Assembly (NCBI RefSeq): GCF_023242315.1
Contig: NZ_JALLIY010000021.1
Location: forward strand, 1-64,000
Length of the DNA: 64,000 bases
Source of the DNA: Pseudomonas sp. MWU13-2105
Lineage (GTDB): Bacteria; Pseudomonadota; Gammaproteobacteria; Pseudomonadales; Pseudomonadaceae
Direction: 5' to 3'
Shown: positions 9,492 to 17,161 of the stretch, piece after piece
How positions within the stretch are numbered: position 1 is the stretch's first letter
Layout: each line of letters begins with the position of its first letter
The notes under the pieces: model-generated
Databases searched by the model: none
What the model saw: only the letters and a program-made list of their open reading frames with translations
What the model was told of the DNA's origin: nothing
Made by a program: the position numbers and the translations under genes

Positions 9492-10406
9492 CTATGCCGC
9501 TCTTTTCTCGACCGGCTGCTCCCGATCAGGGTTCAACAGCACCGTACCCATCGGCTCCCAGTTTCGCGTCTGTCCAGACCAGCGTTCCGGGCTTTTCTCC
9601 CGGGCTTGCTCGTACAGCTCATGACGCCGAGCCAGGATCTGATGATCCTGGCCACGGTGCCGTTCGGCCGGGGTCACGAAGCGGATTCGGCTGTGCCGGT
9701 GCTCGTGGTTATACCAACGCATGAAATCCCTGACCCAGGCGCGGGCAGCGTCCAGGCTGGCAAAGCCATCTGCCGGCCATTGCGGGCAGTATTTCAACGT
9801 CCGAAACAGTGATTCCGAGTACGGGTTGTCATTGCTCACTCGCGGTCGGCCACGTGACGGCGTGATGCCCAGCTCATGCATTTTGCTCAACAGCGTCAGC
9901 GATTTCATCGGGGCCCCATTGTCCGAGTGCAGCACCAGTGGCTCGTGCAAACACTGCTCGCCGATCACGCTACGTTGCAGTAGCGCAGCCGCCTTCTCGC
10001 CGCTTTCCTCTTCGTAAACCTCCCAGCCCACGGCCTTGCGGCTGTAAATATCCTCGATCAGGTACAGGTAGTAATACTGACCGCGTACCGGAGACGGCAG
10101 GTAGTGTCCCACGACCACACCTGGTTGGGGCCTTGGGCCGCGTGAGTCGTCGGTGCGGCGTGACGCCGGGGATGCCGGGGACGCTGGCTACGACCACGAT
10201 GCTGTTGCTGACCCGCCGCACGCAACACCCGAAAAAACGTCGACTCCGCCCCCAGATAGCGCTGTTGGTCCGCCAATCTCGGCACGATCTGGCTGGGCGG
10301 CAAATGGGCGTAGCCCGAGCTGTTGCACAGGTCCATGATCGCTTGTCGTTCGACACCTGTTGAACAAGCAGCGCCAACGAGTACCCCATGCTAACCGCTC
10401 GAGCAA
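9492..10406 (-). mobile_element. IS3-family insertion sequence remnant with frameshifted orfB
   Basis: The integrase core of an IS3-family OrfB transposase is readable from 10406 down to 9492, but in two frames. The N-terminal part (Asn-Ser-Ser-Gly-Tyr-Ala-His-Leu-Pro-Pro to GPNQVWSWD, frame of 10336) contains the first catalytic Asp. A frameshift near 10115 moves the rest to another frame (YLIEDIYSRKAVGWEV, then LHSDNGAPM with the second Asp, and the Glu in NPYSESLFRTLK). The DDE triad is therefore complete but split. No orfA and no clear terminal repeats are seen. It is probably inactive. Confidence 0.8.
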
Positions 10407-10529
10407 CTAGTACTCCTCAGCACCGGACCGGAGTTGGCTGAGGCCCTGTTGGCGGAATGTCGACTGAAGTCCAAGGAGCTGCTGCACCCTATCGGTTTCG
10501 CTCATTGAGCTGGATGTGGGCGATTGGAC

Positions 10530-11285
10530 CTACGCTGAGAAGACCTCCTCAACCAGCCGAGGCAGAACCTCGGCCGCCCTGCCCGCCAGGCTGAATTCGC
10601 GATCCCCTTCTACAGGCTCAGGTTGCAGATTGATGTGCAGCACCTGCGCGCCATGTCGCAGGGCAATCCTTGGGATCTCGGCCGCCGGCTGCACAAGGCC
10701 AGAGGTGCCAATCGAAAGCAGCACATCACAATCCTTCGCTGCCGACAAAGCTTTGCGCCACACATCATCGGGCAGCGACTCGCCAAACCAGACCACACCA
10801 GGTCGCACTTTTCCATTGCAACGCAGGCAGCGCGGCGGCTCGATGCGGCGCCCGCCAGGCGGCTCATCGAGCGGGTCCGCACTCAACGTGTACGGTCGCG
10901 TACAGGCAAAACAGCGCGGTGAACTCAGGCTTCCGTGCAGATGCAAGACATCACTACAGCCGGCGCGCTCTAGCAAATCATCGACGTTCTGGGTGACGAC
11001 GGTGACCATGGGCACCCGACGCGCCAATTCGGCTATCGCCAGGTGTGCGGCATTTGGTTGTGCGGCAAGGACCTTGGCGCGTCGCCACTCGTACCAACCC
11101 CACACCAGGGTGGGGTCATTGCGGAACGCTTGAGCAGTGGCCAGTACAGCGGGGTCGAAGTTCTCCCACAGGCCGGTCAAGGCATCGCGAAATGTCGGGA
11201 TGCCACTTTCAGCGGAAATGCCTGCGCCGGAAAACACCACGACGTGGCGTGCGTTACGCAATTGATCAACCTGGAATTCCATCAT
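10530..11285 (-). CDS. NAD-dependent protein deacylase, sirtuin (CobB-like)
   Basis: A 251-residue SIR2-family enzyme that removes acyl groups from lysine while consuming NAD. Seen are the NAD motif GAGISAESGIPTFRD (about 22-36), TQNVDDLLERAG, the catalytic His in LHLHG, and four zinc cysteines (CFAC and CLRC). The Tyr-Glu-Trp-Arg segment in YEWRRAKV matches the Tyr/Arg pair that class III sirtuins use to bind succinyl or malonyl groups. The start at 11285 follows an AGAGG site; an upstream ATG at 11327 would add 14 residues. It stands alone beside an IS remnant. Confidence 0.9.
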   Translation of the reverse strand: MMEFQVDQLRNARHVVVFSGAGISAESGIPTFRDALTGLWENFDPAVLATAQAFRNDPTLVWGWYEWRRAKVLAAQPNAAHLAIAELARRVPMVTVVTQNVDDLLERAGCSDVLHLHGSLSSPRCFACTRPYTLSADPLDEPPGGRRIEPPRCLRCNGKVRPGVVWFGESLPDDVWRKALSAAKDCDVLLSIGTSGLVQPAAEIPRIALRHGAQVLHINLQPEPVEGDREFSLAGRAAEVLPRLVEEVFSA

Positions 11286-11381
11286 GACCTCTTGCGTGCT
11301 CTCAGCATGGCCGAGGCTTGTCTCCATTAGCCATTGTTGGTGCCAATGAAGGCGTTTTCACACAACCTGAGTCAGCAGCGG

Positions 11382-11792
11382 TCAGTCGAAAAACTCCATA
11401 CCCTCGTAAGGTCGGAGCCGACATTGATCAAGTCGAGAAATAAGGCTGCCCACGTGCACCTCTAGCCGATGACCATCAGGGTCTGAAAAATAAAATGAGT
11501 CACCTTCGCTCGAATTACTTTTCCACTCAACGACGTTAAGTGCTCGCAGGTGTGCGGTTACTTTTTTGAAATCTTCCTGTTCGACCGAAAGCGCGTAATG
11601 CGTGTAATCCATATTCTTTTCTGTCTCCCTGCTCTTATCCAGAGACAGACATAGCCAGAGATCGCCCAGAGAAAGATACGCCCCCGCCACCCAGCGTGCG
11701 GTCAATCGAAAACCAGGTAAAGACTCATAGAACTCGACGCTCCGAGAGAGGTTCGCAACCGCCAACGTGAGATGATTCAGACCAGTCAACAT
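11382..11792 (-). CDS. fosA: FosA fosfomycin resistance glutathione transferase
   Basis: A 136-residue vicinal oxygen chelate (glyoxalase-fold) protein. The N-terminus MLTGLNHLTLAVANL and the segments YTHYALSV, WKSNSSEGDSFYFSDPDG and HRLEVHVG are the FosA signature. The metal ligands are recognisable (His near 7, His near 65, Glu near 111), as is the SEGDSFYF K+/fosfomycin loop. FosA opens the fosfomycin epoxide by adding glutathione, using Mn2+ and K+. It is a single gene in the accessory region. The length equals the P. aeruginosa enzyme. Confidence 0.93.
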   Translation of the reverse strand: MLTGLNHLTLAVANLSRSVEFYESLPGFRLTARWVAGAYLSLGDLWLCLSLDKSRETEKNMDYTHYALSVEQEDFKKVTAHLRALNVVEWKSNSSEGDSFYFSDPDGHRLEVHVGSLISRLDQCRLRPYEGMEFFD

Positions 11793-11887
11793 GAGCCATT
11801 ATCCAGAAGAAATCTCGGGGGGCACTGAGGATATCAACATCCTTGATTGACTGCGTCACATGGATTTCAACCGGTTGCAGCGCGCGC

Positions 11888-12118
11888 CTAGATATTACCA
11901 ATACTGACACGTAGGGACTCGAAGTAATCGCCATCCACAGGAGCAGTGGGAGCCGATTCGGCCCCAGCCAGCAGCAGGCCACGCAAGTGCTGCCGATCCT
12001 GATCCTTGCGAATCAGCTCCCAGACATATTCGCTACCGGTGCAGCAACCTCGCTGGCTCACTTGAGCATCGACAAAGGACTTGAGGGCATCCAGTAGGGA
12101 GACGCTCGTGGTGTTCAT
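11888..12118 (-). CDS. orphan ParD-family antitoxin
   Basis: A 76-residue ribbon-helix-helix antitoxin of the ParD/CopG type (MNTTSVSLLDALKSFVDAQV, then EYVWELIRKDQDRQ). The start at 12118 is chosen because the family begins MNTTS-; ATGs further upstream would extend it. The last residues (RVSIGNI) diverge from the usual ParD tail, and the parE gene that normally overlaps the end is absent. A Cys-Cys replaces the usual glycine-rich turn (QRGCCTGSEY). It is probably a leftover of a decayed toxin-antitoxin locus. Confidence 0.65.
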   Translation of the reverse strand: MNTTSVSLLDALKSFVDAQVSQRGCCTGSEYVWELIRKDQDRQHLRGLLLAGAESAPTAPVDGDYFESLRVSIGNI

Positions 12119-12198
12119 GGCTTTGTCCATCTTTGCCAAAATCCCCCATTGCCGTACCTCGCCAGTGCAGAAGGATCGCGCGGCCATCCAAGGAGATC

Positions 12199-12387
12199 TC
12201 ACTGAAATGGGTGCCATATCCAAAAGGCAATCATGCCGAAGAATAGAGGAATCTCAAGATACAAAGGCGCCTTGCTCCATCGTTTGGGCCCCTGCGGTAT
12301 CGCGTCAAGTTCTTGCTGGGTGACGAGTCTGCGCCAGATGAACACTCTGGGAAACATGATAACAATGCCGATCAGACCGACAGGAAT
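12199..12387 (-). pseudogene. truncated duplicate of the candidate immunity gene
   Basis: About 60 codons identical, apart from very few changes, to the C-terminal half of the membrane protein at 6601-6972 (from LIGIVIMFPRVFIWRRL to the stop). Homology stops abruptly near 12380, where unrelated sequence supplies a different N-terminus. The cognate toxin gene is missing. It could in principle be expressed as a 72-residue protein, but it lacks the long first membrane segment. Confidence 0.7.
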
Positions 12388-12527
12388 GGCCTTTGAGGTC
12401 CGCTCCCTGCCCTCCATCCATGATCAGGCAGGGCCATTTTCCGTTTTCCATCCATCACCCTGACAAATCTTGCAAGAGGCCCTCCAGCATGAATTCCAGA
12501 CTCAAACTAGGCATGAGCCAATGCGAT

Positions 12528-12540
12528 GGCATAATATGCC
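12528..12540. promoter_or_regulatory. candidate ParD operator
   Basis: Perfect palindrome GGCATAATATGCC 39 bases before the antitoxin start. The same site and its surroundings are conserved in the decayed copy at 538-550. Its AT-rich centre may also serve as the -10 element. ParD-type antitoxins repress their own operon through such sites; binding is inferred. Confidence 0.55.
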
Positions 12541-12578
12541 AACATCCGCAGCAACGTTATTTGTTCCTGGAGCACAAC

Positions 12579-12869
12579 ATGGCTACGCGAAATGTCGTTC
12601 TCACTGATCACATGGACCAGGTCATCAACGACCTGGTTGTCTCCGGCCGATACCAGAACGCCAGCGAAGTCATGCGCGAAGGGCTTCGTCTGCTGGAGCA
12701 GCGTGAGGCTGAAGAACTGGCCAAGCTCGATGCTTTGCGTCATGCCACTTCAGCAGGACTGATGGACCTGGAGCGGGGTCGTTTCATCGAGATTGGCGGT
12801 GACCAGTTGGGAGAGCTTCTGGCTGACATCGGCGAACGAGCTGCCCTCTCCCCCACCAAGAACCGTTGA
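12579..12869 (+). CDS. parD: ParD-type antitoxin
   Basis: A 96-residue ribbon-helix-helix antitoxin. The N-terminal half (NVVLTDHMDQVINDLVVSGRY, then ASEVMREGLRLLEQRE) is the DNA-binding and dimerisation domain. The C-terminal tail would wrap the toxin. A CTGGAG site precedes the ATG. The stop lies 2 bases before the toxin ATG, so translation is coupled. It neutralises the ParE next to it and represses the operon. Confidence 0.88.
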   Translation: MATRNVVLTDHMDQVINDLVVSGRYQNASEVMREGLRLLEQREAEELAKLDALRHATSAGLMDLERGRFIEIGGDQLGELLADIGERAALSPTKNR

Positions 12870-12871
12870 GC

Positions 12872-13240
12872 ATGGGGAAGTACCGTCTCTCTCATACGGC
12901 CCTCAGTGATATCGAGGATATTCTAAGGTACTCCCACGTACAGTTTGGCTCACATGCCAGGGTCAGGTACCAAGCGCTTATACGCGCAGCAATCGAAGAC
13001 CTTGCGGAAACGCCAAACAGGGTGGGTAGCAACCCTAGAGATGAACTTTCAGTGGGACTGAGAAGCTTTCATCTGGCCTATGTACGCAACCAAGCTGCGA
13101 CTGCCACTGGCACCGTACAGAGGCCGCGGCATATCGTTTTCTATAGATTGGCGGATGACCAGATCATTGAGATCGTTCGGATACTGCATGACGCAATGGA
13201 AGTCAGGCAGCACCTTACGCTGGAATTGAAGGGTAGTTAG
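12872..13240 (+). CDS. parE: ParE-type toxin
   Basis: A 122-residue RelE/ParE-superfamily toxin (MGKYRLSHTALSDIEDILRYS, later RHIVFYRLADDQIIEIVRILHDAME). ParE toxins poison DNA gyrase, while related RelE toxins cut mRNA; the sequence is closer to ParE by its HTALSDIEDI start and its partner. The ATG at 12872 is preferred over a TTG at 12866 because the decayed copy preserves the same ATG context. An insert of polar residues (about 68-85) makes it slightly longer than typical ParE. Confidence 0.85.
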   Translation: MGKYRLSHTALSDIEDILRYSHVQFGSHARVRYQALIRAAIEDLAETPNRVGSNPRDELSVGLRSFHLAYVRNQAATATGTVQRPRHIVFYRLADDQIIEIVRILHDAMEVRQHLTLELKGS

Positions 13241-13472
13241 CGGCGCATAGCCATGAAATACCAGCTCAGATCCCCCTATTCACCTTACAGGCCGGCGCGG
13301 GAAAGGCTTCCCCGCCGGAGCAAGTGTCCCTGCACGTTCCTCCGCATGTACCTGGAGGTTCAATCCCTTCTGCGCCTGCTACACACCAGAAGATAGGTCA
13401 GAGCCGCGATACAGCCATCCCCGCCGAGGCCTTCACCAACACCGATTGAAAACTGACCCACCCTACCAGGCA

Positions 13473-13643
13473 TCAGTCTCTGTTCTTGGAGAAAGCCTTC
13501 AGGACCTCCTCACGCGAGGGTAGGCTTCTCTCACCATCCGCGAGGGTAGTTTTGAAGCCTTCCAGACGCAGACTGGCCGCGTAGTTAGATTGGCGAGTCT
13601 TGGCCGCATAGGCCTTCTTGGCTTCAAGGCTGATAGTGCCCAC
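13473..13643 (-). CDS. YhfG-like orphan Fic inhibitor, second copy
   Basis: A 56-residue protein beginning at a GTG (13643), aligned with the ATG of the copy at 8096-8275. Residues SLEAKKAYAAKTRQSNYAA and the inhibitory motif SLRLEG are conserved. No other start fits, and it is too short for many gene finders. No Fic enzyme is nearby. The 3' ends of the two copies diverge after the SREEVL segment. Confidence 0.6.
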   Translation of the reverse strand: MGTISLEAKKAYAAKTRQSNYAASLRLEGFKTTLADGERSLPSREEVLKAFSKNRD

Positions 13644-13857
13644 GCGCTGGACCTCAATTGCGTTGATCGAGCAATTATATGTCGATCATACTGCGCAGAA
13701 CCCAAGTGAGATGTGTTCGGGCAAGCAAGGTTTGATCGACCTGACAACTAGATGATCAAGCCAACCGTGTGCCAGACGTTGGCACACGGCTCTGCCCGGG
13801 CCCTTACGAAAAAGAGATCAAGCTGCCAAGTGCTTGATCTCTTTCAGCGCAACGACC

Positions 13858-14301
13858 TCAATCAATCGGAAGGTTGTCCAACGCGGACGATAGCTGACGG
13901 GATGGGGACGCCCCCTCAAGCAGCGCATCCACGACCGCCCGCGCTACCTCCACCGAATGCAGCATGCCCCAGAACAGAGCTCGTTCGACGGGGTTGGTGT
14001 GCAGGCTGATTTCATCACCATTGAGTTCCGCCGTTTCGAGTAGATTCGAAACGTAGGTCAGGGCGTCCTGGGCGCTTACCCCGGGTTGGATGGCGAATAG
14101 TGTGGGTTTGTATGGGGCTTCGGGCGTGACGGGCTTGGAGCACGTAAACGCGAGGGTATCGAGCAAACGGGGAGTGTCTGCCGGGGCTAGTTCGGGTTCA
14201 ATCGAAGGGACATCAGATACTTTACGCAGATACACGGCCCTGTCGGCAGTGCTGAGGGATTTGCGAACTGGAGGTGGATCGGGGGTTATCTTCTTGGTCA
14301 T
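13858..14301 (-). CDS. DUF3077-family protein under a C4-type leader
   Basis: A 147-residue soluble protein of a Pseudomonas family without known function. The N-terminus is charged and proline-rich (MTKKITPDPPPVRK). The conserved core FAIQPGVSAQDALTYVSNLLETAELN and the helix HSVEVARAVVDALLEGA are typical. The Shine-Dalgarno region AAGTAGGAGA lies 7-9 bases before the ATG and is complementary to the exposed loop of the C4-like RNA just upstream, which suggests translational control. A frameshifted paralogue is at 8358-8735. In P1-type phages the gene in this position encodes an antirepressor; this protein does not resemble one. Confidence 0.7.
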   Translation of the reverse strand: MTKKITPDPPPVRKSLSTADRAVYLRKVSDVPSIEPELAPADTPRLLDTLAFTCSKPVTPEAPYKPTLFAIQPGVSAQDALTYVSNLLETAELNGDEISLHTNPVERALFWGMLHSVEVARAVVDALLEGASPSRQLSSALDNLPID

Positions 14302-14309
14302 GGAGAGTC

Positions 14310-14318
14310 TCCTACTTA
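14310..14318 (-). promoter_or_regulatory. Shine-Dalgarno region targeted by the C4-like loop
   Basis: On the minus strand this is TAAGTAGGA, including the ribosome site of the DUF3077 gene. The loop of the third C4 hairpin (14386-14394) reads TCCTACTTA, its exact complement over nine bases. A second copy, TAAGTAGG, lies upstream at 14472-14479. Confidence 0.65.
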
Positions 14319-14732
14319 GGCAAGGGATTCATCCACTCCTGCTGCGACACAAGGGTGGCGAACTGCACGCAGGTTCGCAGACCGGTAAGTAGGAACCGGC
14401 AGGGCTAAGCCTCCTGCGCACAGCTCGCCATAACGCGAACACCAAAAAGCCGCTTTACGCGGCGCTGTGCGCCTACTTACGACCGGGCTGCGAAACCCGC
14501 ATCGCTGAATTTGCAGCGACTGTCGAACTGTAGCCATGGCAATTGGCGCACACAATATTCTCCCATGCCTGAAACGCGTGGGAAATATGAGTTTTTTTAG
14601 AAGGCGATTTCGCATGCTGAGTGAACGCTGGTCAGCTGCGTCTGAAACAACAAGGGAAAACAAATCAGTCACCTTACGGTGAACTCTCAGGAGTCGCAGA
14701 CGCCATAGATACAAAAAATATCTACTAGACAT
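14316..14732 (-). CDS. possible ash/Icd-like phage ORF overlapping the C4 element
   Basis: A 138-codon open frame running through the C4-like element. Its C-terminal part (YGELCAGGLALPVPTYRSANLRAVRHP) is what many Pseudomonas and enterobacterial genomes carry as 'ash family' or 'Icd-like' proteins, because C4 sequence is read in this frame. In phage P1, icd overlaps the C4 module and blocks cell division. The frame may be a by-product of the conserved RNA rather than a real protein, and no strong ribosome site is seen. Confidence 0.3.
   Translation of the reverse strand: MSSRYFLYLWRLRLLRVHRKVTDLFSLVVSDAADQRSLSMRNRLLKKLIFPTRFRHGRILCAPIAMATVRQSLQIQRCGFRSPVVSRRTAPRKAAFWCSRYGELCAGGLALPVPTYRSANLRAVRHPCVAAGVDESLA
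14353..14440 (-). ncRNA. C4-type antisense RNA element
   Basis: On the minus strand the sequence GTTCGCGTTATGGCGAGC opens the element. A long outer stem pairs TGGCGAGCTGTGCGCAGG (14413-14430) with CCTGCGTGCAGTTCGCCA (14356-14373). Inside are two hairpins: one around GGCTTAGCC and one CCGG-TTCCTACTTA-CCGG (14382-14399). This is the architecture of the C4 antisense RNA of phages P1 and P7, which pairs with the ant mRNA and blocks its ribosome site. Here the exposed loop matches the ribosome site of the downstream DUF3077 gene. Confidence 0.75.
14444..14463 (-). terminator. terminator-like hairpin before the C4 element
   Basis: On the minus strand GCCGC-GTAAA-GCGGC is followed by five T. It lies between an upstream copy of the TAAGTAGG target (14472-14479) and the C4 element, so it could stop or attenuate transcription entering C4. 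Confidence 0.5.
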
Positions 14733-14888
14733 AAGCCCAAGCTAAATACTCGACCACAAATGCAACTGATTATTAATACGCTCACAACTCACACATTCTC
14801 ACACAAAAAAGAGCCCCCGGGATGGCGATTTGATACTATCTATAAACTAAGAGAGGATGTAGACCACATAAATAAGGAAGCTTTGAAC

Positions 14889-16019
14889 ATGGAATTTGAA
14901 AGATTAGCACGTACAGACGGCCGCAATGACATCTGGGCCTATGAGTGGGATTTAACCAGAAAACCACCGGCTAAATGTAATCGTGTACATCTTGGCATCG
15001 AGCAACCCTTGCCTCACGCCTCAAATATGATCAGTGCAAACGAAGCAATATCCTGGGCATTTGGGCGCACACTGGGAAACATAGCAACGGTGAATCCTGA
15101 GGTTTTATTAAGGCTTCCCGGAACCAGTGGTGTGAATGACATTCTTGAGTGTGAAATAGTGGACGCCGGACTTTATCAAAATGGAAAAGAGCGTTTATGG
15201 TGCCGCACCCATCAAAAGCACTGGGGTACTTTAGCTGATGTAAAAGATGCAGCTAACACGGGAACCATTAGATGCGCTCAATGGTTCCAGCCTATGTCCT
15301 ATATTGCTAACCCTTATGAGTTGCAACCAGACAACCACGCAGAAGTTGGTGTGTGGTGCTCCCTACCTCCTGCCCTAACTAGCCTTGGAACACCGCACTC
15401 ACGACATCCAAACATCCACGTGCACGTACGAAACGCTGTTGAAGGCACAAAAATTGTAGATAAAGATTTCAGTGCTTTGGCAATTATAATCGACGCCAGA
15501 GCGAATCTATTCGCGCCCTCACCAATTAATAAAATTCACGTTACTCCACCTGCGGCCAGTGACTTTATGTTGGCTTTAGAATACGGAGTCCATGTCACAT
15601 GCTTTAACTGCAACTATTGCGGCGCCCCACACTTAGACCTGGGGATTTTCAACCAAAGACCACACCGAAAACATCTTTGCGGAAATTGCGGAAGAAATAA
15701 TACGTGGACCAGTGTACCGAGCACATCTAGCCCGCTGCAACCGCTGCATCGTTACTATGACAGAGGGTATGGATACATTGACTCTGCGAGACATTTAAAT
15801 ATAGACGAATGGGATAATTGCGAGTTCGCACTATGGGCTTCAACTCCCGCCATAATATGGACAGCCAACAGACCACAGGAACGTGGAATTCATGTTCACT
15901 TGAGTATGGATGGTACACGCGTCATAGACGATACGTTTGGCACTGTCATTTACCGCGGAGAGCCCCTAAACCGTGATGATATGCTAAAAAAAATGATAGA
16001 CAACACACTCAACACCTAG
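14889..16019 (+). CDS. zinc-ribbon protein of unknown family, paralogue A
   Basis: A 376-residue AT-rich gene of unknown function. The start at 14889 is chosen over 14760 because AAGGAAG lies 8 bases upstream and the length and N-terminus then match paralogue B (18032-19162). Shared features in order: GRTLGNIA; W-C-x-THQ-x-HWG; VGVWCSLPPA with IHVH; a treble Cys cluster CFNCNYCGAPHLDLG...PHRKHLCGNCG (about 238-275), probably zinc-binding; LQPLH; and WASTPAIIWTANRPQERGIHVH with DDTFGTVIY at the end. The W-x-S-x-P-A ... IHVH ... D-x-x-F block occurs twice, so the protein seems internally duplicated. No signal peptide or membrane segment. I do not recognise the family. Confidence 0.75.
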   Translation: MEFERLARTDGRNDIWAYEWDLTRKPPAKCNRVHLGIEQPLPHASNMISANEAISWAFGRTLGNIATVNPEVLLRLPGTSGVNDILECEIVDAGLYQNGKERLWCRTHQKHWGTLADVKDAANTGTIRCAQWFQPMSYIANPYELQPDNHAEVGVWCSLPPALTSLGTPHSRHPNIHVHVRNAVEGTKIVDKDFSALAIIIDARANLFAPSPINKIHVTPPAASDFMLALEYGVHVTCFNCNYCGAPHLDLGIFNQRPHRKHLCGNCGRNNTWTSVPSTSSPLQPLHRYYDRGYGYIDSARHLNIDEWDNCEFALWASTPAIIWTANRPQERGIHVHLSMDGTRVIDDTFGTVIYRGEPLNRDDMLKKMIDNTLNT

Positions 16020-16435
16020 CCAAATTAACTTTCCGGATGCCATTACAACCTGGCATCCGGTCATTCATAAAACAGAGAACTATTAGATACGCCACCAGCG
16101 TTTGGTACCATTTCAGAACTTGCTAAATGGAGTAATGCAACAGAGCAAAAAAGCATTGCTGCCTGCCCACACAAAATGACTAGATACTTCTTCGGAGCTC
16201 ATCGCAACATTACCAACCGTACGCCGCGGCACGCAGAAAATTGTGGACGTAGCAGAAAGACCTCTAATAGCTTAGTAAAAATCCACCCCTAATTACAACT
16301 TTTTTAAATATATTATTTGACCATACTAAGACTTGGACTCGGCTTGTCACACGCCCACACCACAACCAATCCGGCATCACAATTCAACTCTCCCGAAGGA
16401 AACACATTGAACCACTAGGCAAGCAAACTTAAACA
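16020..16435. other. AT-rich intergenic region
   Basis: The imperfect inverted repeat CCGGATGCCATTACAACCTGGCATCCGG at 16033-16060 has a 10-bp GC-rich stem (CCGGATGCCA/TGGCATCCGG) just after the paralogue A stop and probably acts as its terminator. The rest is AT-rich with no credible gene. Confidence 0.55.
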
Positions 16436-16645
16436 TTAAGAAAATTTCAAAATCACGCCCCACACACTATAGCCACCAGCATAAAAATTTATAATAAAGC
16501 CATCCAAAATCAAACTGAAAATCTGATATACCATTAAAATACTGACAAACGCAACTTTATAAACACGAAGCGATAAATAGAACAACTTAACTCCCAGGGT
16601 GCAAAAAATCAAAAAAAAAGCTATAATCTTAAATTTATCCATCAA
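16436..16645 (-). CDS. possible small membrane protein
   Basis: A 69-codon frame encoding an almost wholly hydrophobic protein with two predicted membrane segments (FLIFCTLGVKLFYLSL and VAFVSILMVYQIFSLIL). The region is very AT-rich, where chance hydrophobic frames are common, and no clear ribosome site is seen. It is divergent from the DUF1543 gene. Confidence 0.3.
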   Translation of the reverse strand: MMDKFKIIAFFLIFCTLGVKLFYLSLRVYKVAFVSILMVYQIFSLILDGFIINFYAGGYSVWGVILKFS

Positions 16646-16663
16646 CTCAGAATCTTGAAAATC

Positions 16664-17161
16664 ATGCTATTTATTGTATTACTAGGTGGAAGGCACCCTA
16701 AAGCAAAAATTGAGGTACATGACGTAGCCTTTGTTAATGCACAGTGCTTAGAAGATACTTTTGAAGAATTACGTAAAGAATGGTTTGGAAATCAAAGTGG
16801 CTTACATATTGATTCGTGGATGCAAGTGGACGGTGTAGGAGATTGGAAGGTCGAATTTAGTGATCTTGCTCCAGCGCCAAATAGCCCACATCTTTACTTT
16901 GTAAATATGGGTGGGTATGACTCGAGAGCATTTGGCGAAGCTCATGATTATATGCTAGTAGTAGAAAACTCAAAAGCAGAGGCTCACGCCAAAACTAAGA
17001 AAGCAATGCTAAATCGATGGAGTGAACAACACACTGATGCAGTTTTTGATATTGATGATTGCCTTCCGATATTTTCTGCAGGTGGTCGCTATATCAATCT
17101 GGTCAAAAGCGAAAATCGAGGAATACTCAAGCGCAACGAGTACATAATTATCCCGCACTAA
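16664..17161 (+). CDS. DUF1543-family protein
   Basis: A 165-residue protein of the DUF1543 family, recognised by MLFIVLLGGRHPKAKIEVHDV, the segment SGLHIDSWMQVDGVGDW, YFVNMGGYDSRAFGEAHDY and DIDDCLP. The function of the family is not known. The ATG at 16664 gives the standard MLF-LGGRHP start; a TTG at 16655 is unlikely. The first residues look hydrophobic but form part of the conserved fold rather than a signal. Codon use is AT-rich like its neighbours, pointing to shared acquisition with the zinc-ribbon genes. Confidence 0.85.
   Translation: MLFIVLLGGRHPKAKIEVHDVAFVNAQCLEDTFEELRKEWFGNQSGLHIDSWMQVDGVGDWKVEFSDLAPAPNSPHLYFVNMGGYDSRAFGEAHDYMLVVENSKAEAHAKTKKAMLNRWSEQHTDAVFDIDDCLPIFSAGGRYINLVKSENRGILKRNEYIIIPH

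Noticed and set aside
10431..10507. short plus-strand frame ending EALLAECRLKSKELLHPIGFAH-like sequence
   Set aside because: Looks protein-like but is only about 25 codons, next to the IS3 remnant, with no start signal. At best a gene fragment.
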